In this document: one piece after another, positions 6,131 through 7,889 of the stretch
Position numbering within the stretch: position 1 is the stretch's first letter
How the letters are laid out: each line of letters starts with the position of its first letter
NCBI GenBank assembly: GCA_050248375.1
Contig: JBFWSL010000188.1
Span: 1-7,889, forward strand
Reading direction: 5' to 3'
DNA: 7,889 bases
Origin: JAYZVT01 sp050248375
GTDB taxonomy: Bacteria > Pseudomonadota > Alphaproteobacteria > Rhizobiales > Methyloligellaceae
Translations under genes and position numbers: made by a program
Notes under the pieces: model-generated
Seen by the model: only the letters and a program-made list of their open reading frames with translations
Told to the model about the DNA's origin: nothing
The model's database searches: none

Positions 6131-7027
6131 GTGAGGATGCTCGGCCGGTATTCTTCCATATTGCGGGCGCAGCCGAGGCCCTTGCGCTTCCTGGCGTCGC
6201 GGCTGCTGATGCGCTCGGGCCTGTCGCCCCGGCTGACGCTGCGGCGCAACGGCTACCGGTTGCGATTCTTCCCCACGGCGTTGACGGCGGCCCTGTGGGT
6301 CAACCCGGCCGAGCGCATGGGCGAGGAGCGTTTCCTCGCCGGCTGCCTGTCGCAGGGTGACACGGTGATCGACGTGGGCGCCAATATCGGCACCATCAGC
6401 CTGGCCTGCGCCAGGGCCGTGGGTGCGGGAGGCAAGGTGCTGGCGGTGGAGCCGCATCCGCGTATCTTTGGTTATCTGGAGGCGAATATCCGCTTCAACG
6501 ATCTGGCGGACAGGGTGCGGGCCCGGAATGTCGCGGTCGGAGCGCAGAGGGGCGAAGCGGTGATCAGCGACGGCAGCGACGACACGCAGAACGCCCTCGC
6601 GCCGTCCGGCTCTGGCGAAGGGTTTCGGGTGACGGTTGAACGGCTCGACGACATCGCGCCGGCGGGTCCCGTGGCTCTGCTCAAGCTGGACGCGGAAGGA
6701 TATGAGCCGCAGATTCTCAAGGGAGCCGCAGAGGTTTGCGCGCGGACGTCGATGATTTATTGCGAGTTCAATCCGCGCATGCTGCAGTCGGCGGGCGGCG
6801 CCCTGCTCGACCTGCTTCGGCAGCGCGGATTCACGCTCTTCATGCACAAGGGTGAGCGGCTGGAGCGGCTTGTCGCCATACCGCATGGGAAGTGCATGAT
6901 CGCGGCGCTGCGCGACCCGGACACAGGGTTGGGACGCGCCGAAGCGTCGGCCGCGGCGGCGTTCGCCAGCGCATCATCCGACCAAGTTGAATCGCTTGGC
7001 CGACAGGATGATGCGCCAGGTCAATAG
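6131..7027 (+). CDS. FkbM-family SAM-dependent methyltransferase
   Basis: A 298-residue predicted O-methyltransferase of the FkbM family, a group often found modifying polysaccharides, lipids and polyketides. Motif I is VIDVGANIGTISL (79-91), then VEPHPRIFGYLEANI (106-120) with the ribose-binding Glu107, and the family hallmark LLKLDAEGYEPQILKGA (183-199). YCEFNP (210-215) is the usual next strand. The catalytic fold ends near residue 260, and the last ~38 residues are an Ala-rich, low-complexity tail (ASAAAAFASASS). The start is uncertain: GTG 6131 and ATG 6137 are in frame two codons apart, and neither has a good Shine-Dalgarno. The basic N-terminus (residues 1-45) carries many Arg and Leu but no clear signal peptide. 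It is divergent from the glycosyltransferase-like gene and probably acts on the same glycan or a lipid carrier; the target is unknown. Confidence 0.92.
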   Translation: MRMLGRYSSILRAQPRPLRFLASRLLMRSGLSPRLTLRRNGYRLRFFPTALTAALWVNPAERMGEERFLAGCLSQGDTVIDVGANIGTISLACARAVGAGGKVLAVEPHPRIFGYLEANIRFNDLADRVRARNVAVGAQRGEAVISDGSDDTQNALAPSGSGEGFRVTVERLDDIAPAGPVALLKLDAEGYEPQILKGAAEVCARTSMIYCEFNPRMLQSAGGALLDLLRQRGFTLFMHKGERLERLVAIPHGKCMIAALRDPDTGLGRAEASAAAAFASASSDQVESLGRQDDAPGQ

Positions 7028-7029
7028 CT

Positions 7030-7080
7030 TAAGCATGATCTTATCGGAAAAGCGGTATCCACTTTTCCGGATCATGCTTA
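7030..7080. repeat. Palindromic intergenic repeat of rhizobial type
   Basis: The left arm is TAAGCATGATC (7030-7040), an unpaired TTAT (7041-7044), then CGGAAAAG (7045-7052). The right arm is CTTTTCCG (7062-7069) then GATCATGCTTA (7070-7080). All 19 right-arm bases pair with the left arm, apart from the TTAT bulge, around a 9-base loop (7053-7061). The pattern closely resembles a palindrome with a GCATGATC...CTTTTC...GATCATGC core that I recall as widespread between genes in rhizobial and related alphaproteobacteria. It fills the gap between the fkbM stop and the next gene's ribosome binding site, so it may act as a terminator or mRNA-end hairpin. The transcript would fold into a long stem. 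Confidence 0.85.
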
Positions 7081-7090
7081 GAGGGGGCAA

Positions 7091-7889
7091 ATGAGCATTT
7101 CTGGCATGGCAAGGCATCCGCTCGGCTTCTTTCCCACGCCGCTGCAGGAACTTTCACGGCTCGGCGCGGAACTGGGCGGGCCACGCCTGTTCATCAAGCG
7201 CGATGACCAGACGGGGCTCGCGCTTGGCGGCAACAAGACGCGCAAGCTGGAATTCCTGGTGGGCGACGCGCTGGCGCATGGATGTGACACGCTCATCACC
7301 GGCGGTGCCACCCAGTCCAATCATTGCCGCCAGACGGCGGCGGCGGCCGCCGCCTGCGGCCTGGAATGTCATCTGGTTCTCGGGGGCGAAGCGCCGGAAC
7401 AGCCGCAGGGCAATTTGCTGCTCGACCATCTGTTCGGTGCGACGATCCACTGGGCGGGCGACAACCGCCGTGGCGAGGACATTCCGCGCATCGCCGAGGA
7501 ACTGCGGGAAAAAGGACGCAAGCCCTATGTGGTGCCCTATGGCGGCTCGAGCATGGTGGGCGCGGCGGCCTTCGTCGCTGCACTCGGCGAGTTGAAGGTC
7601 CAGGCGGAGGAGGCCGGGCTGGCGTTCAGCCACGTCATCTTCGCCTCCAGCTCGGCCGGGACCCATGCGGGCATGATTGTGGGCAACAAGTTGCATGGTC
7701 TCGGCATGAAGGTGATCGGCGTCGGCATCGACAAGTGGGAGATGGAGGACGAGGACTTCCGCGGGCTGATCCTGGATCTGTGCGGGCAGCTCTGCGCGGA
7801 GGTTTGCCGTGGGGTCGAAGTGAGGCGGGAGGATGTGGTTCTGGACGAGCGGTTCGTGGGAGAGGGCTACGGCGTCGTCGGCGCGCTTG
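7091..7889 (+). CDS. D-cysteine desulfhydrase / ACC deaminase family PLP enzyme (3' end cut by window)
   Basis: The open frame runs from ATG 7091 to the window edge (266 codons, no stop), most of an enzyme usually ~330-345 residues long. GAGG (7081-7084) lies six bases before the start. The fold-type II PLP signature is clear: IKRDDQTGLALGGNKTRKLE (35-54) with Lys49 as the expected Schiff-base lysine, GGATQSNHCRQTAAAAA (71-87), VPYGGSSMVGAAAF (148-161) and SSSAGTHAG (186-194), probably the PLP phosphate loop. SNHxRQTAA favours D-cysteine desulfhydrase over ACC deaminase, whose bacterial members usually read SNQTRQV. The deciding C-terminal residues are outside the window. The reaction would convert D-cysteine to pyruvate, hydrogen sulfide and ammonia in the cytoplasm. 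A palindromic repeat separates it from the glycan genes, and its role looks metabolic and unrelated. Confidence 0.9.
   Translation, partial: MSISGMARHPLGFFPTPLQELSRLGAELGGPRLFIKRDDQTGLALGGNKTRKLEFLVGDALAHGCDTLITGGATQSNHCRQTAAAAAACGLECHLVLGGEAPEQPQGNLLLDHLFGATIHWAGDNRRGEDIPRIAEELREKGRKPYVVPYGGSSMVGAAAFVAALGELKVQAEEAGLAFSHVIFASSSAGTHAGMIVGNKLHGLGMKVIGVGIDKWEMEDEDFRGLILDLCGQLCAEVCRGVEVRREDVVLDERFVGEGYGVVGAL

Noticed and set aside
5356..6249. Second minus-strand frame of 297 codons overlapping the glycosyltransferase-like gene and the fkbM start
   Set aside because: It is Arg/Pro/His-rich frame-shifted shadow sequence; the 5001-6074 frame has the protein-like composition and motif.
7154..7696. 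Minus-strand open frame of 180 codons opposite the PLP enzyme
   Set aside because: The sense frame has an unmistakable D-cysteine desulfhydrase/ACC deaminase signature; the antisense frame is a shadow.
7091..7889. Calling the last gene ACC deaminase because such enzymes are common in plant-associated rhizobia
   Set aside because: The SNHxRQTAA motif fits the D-cysteine desulfhydrase branch better, and the C-terminal residues that separate the two are beyond the window.

Overview
The window is GC-rich, densely coding bacterial DNA. It looks alphaproteobacterial, most likely Hyphomicrobiales (Rhizobiales). That placement is an inference from base composition, gene families and a palindromic intergenic repeat at 7030-7080, which resembles one I recall from many rhizobial genomes. 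No rRNA, tRNA, CRISPR array, insertion sequence or transposase is visible.

Positions 2-4976 (plus strand) hold a surface-glycan locus. After the last 25 codons of an unrecognised gene come a NeuB-type sugar-acid synthase fused to a C-terminal cupin (83-1660) and a NeuA-type CMP-sugar-acid cytidylyltransferase (1715-2452). A class I methyltransferase (2452-3180) overlaps neuA by one base. A PhyH-like Fe(II)/2-oxoglutarate dioxygenase (3254-4168) and a second, different methyltransferase (4254-4976) follow. The likely logic is that NeuB makes a nonulosonic (sialic-acid-like) or related 2-keto-3-deoxy sugar acid, NeuA activates it with CTP, and the downstream enzymes hydroxylate and methylate the sugar or the glycan carrying it. 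The exact sugar cannot be read from the sequence.

A short hairpin (4978-5000) separates this unit from a convergent minus-strand glycosyltransferase-like gene (5001-6074). A 56-bp divergent spacer with its own hairpin leads to a plus-strand FkbM-family methyltransferase (6131-7027). These two genes probably still belong to glycan assembly or decoration.

After the 7030-7080 palindrome comes a PLP-dependent D-cysteine desulfhydrase/ACC-deaminase-family gene (7091 to the window edge). It looks like ordinary amino-acid metabolism and probably marks the right border of the glycan region.

The most notable points are the NeuB-SAF-cupin fusion with altered catalytic-motif spelling, and a sugar-acid activation pair in one run with a dioxygenase and two unrelated methyltransferases, with a third methyltransferase close by.
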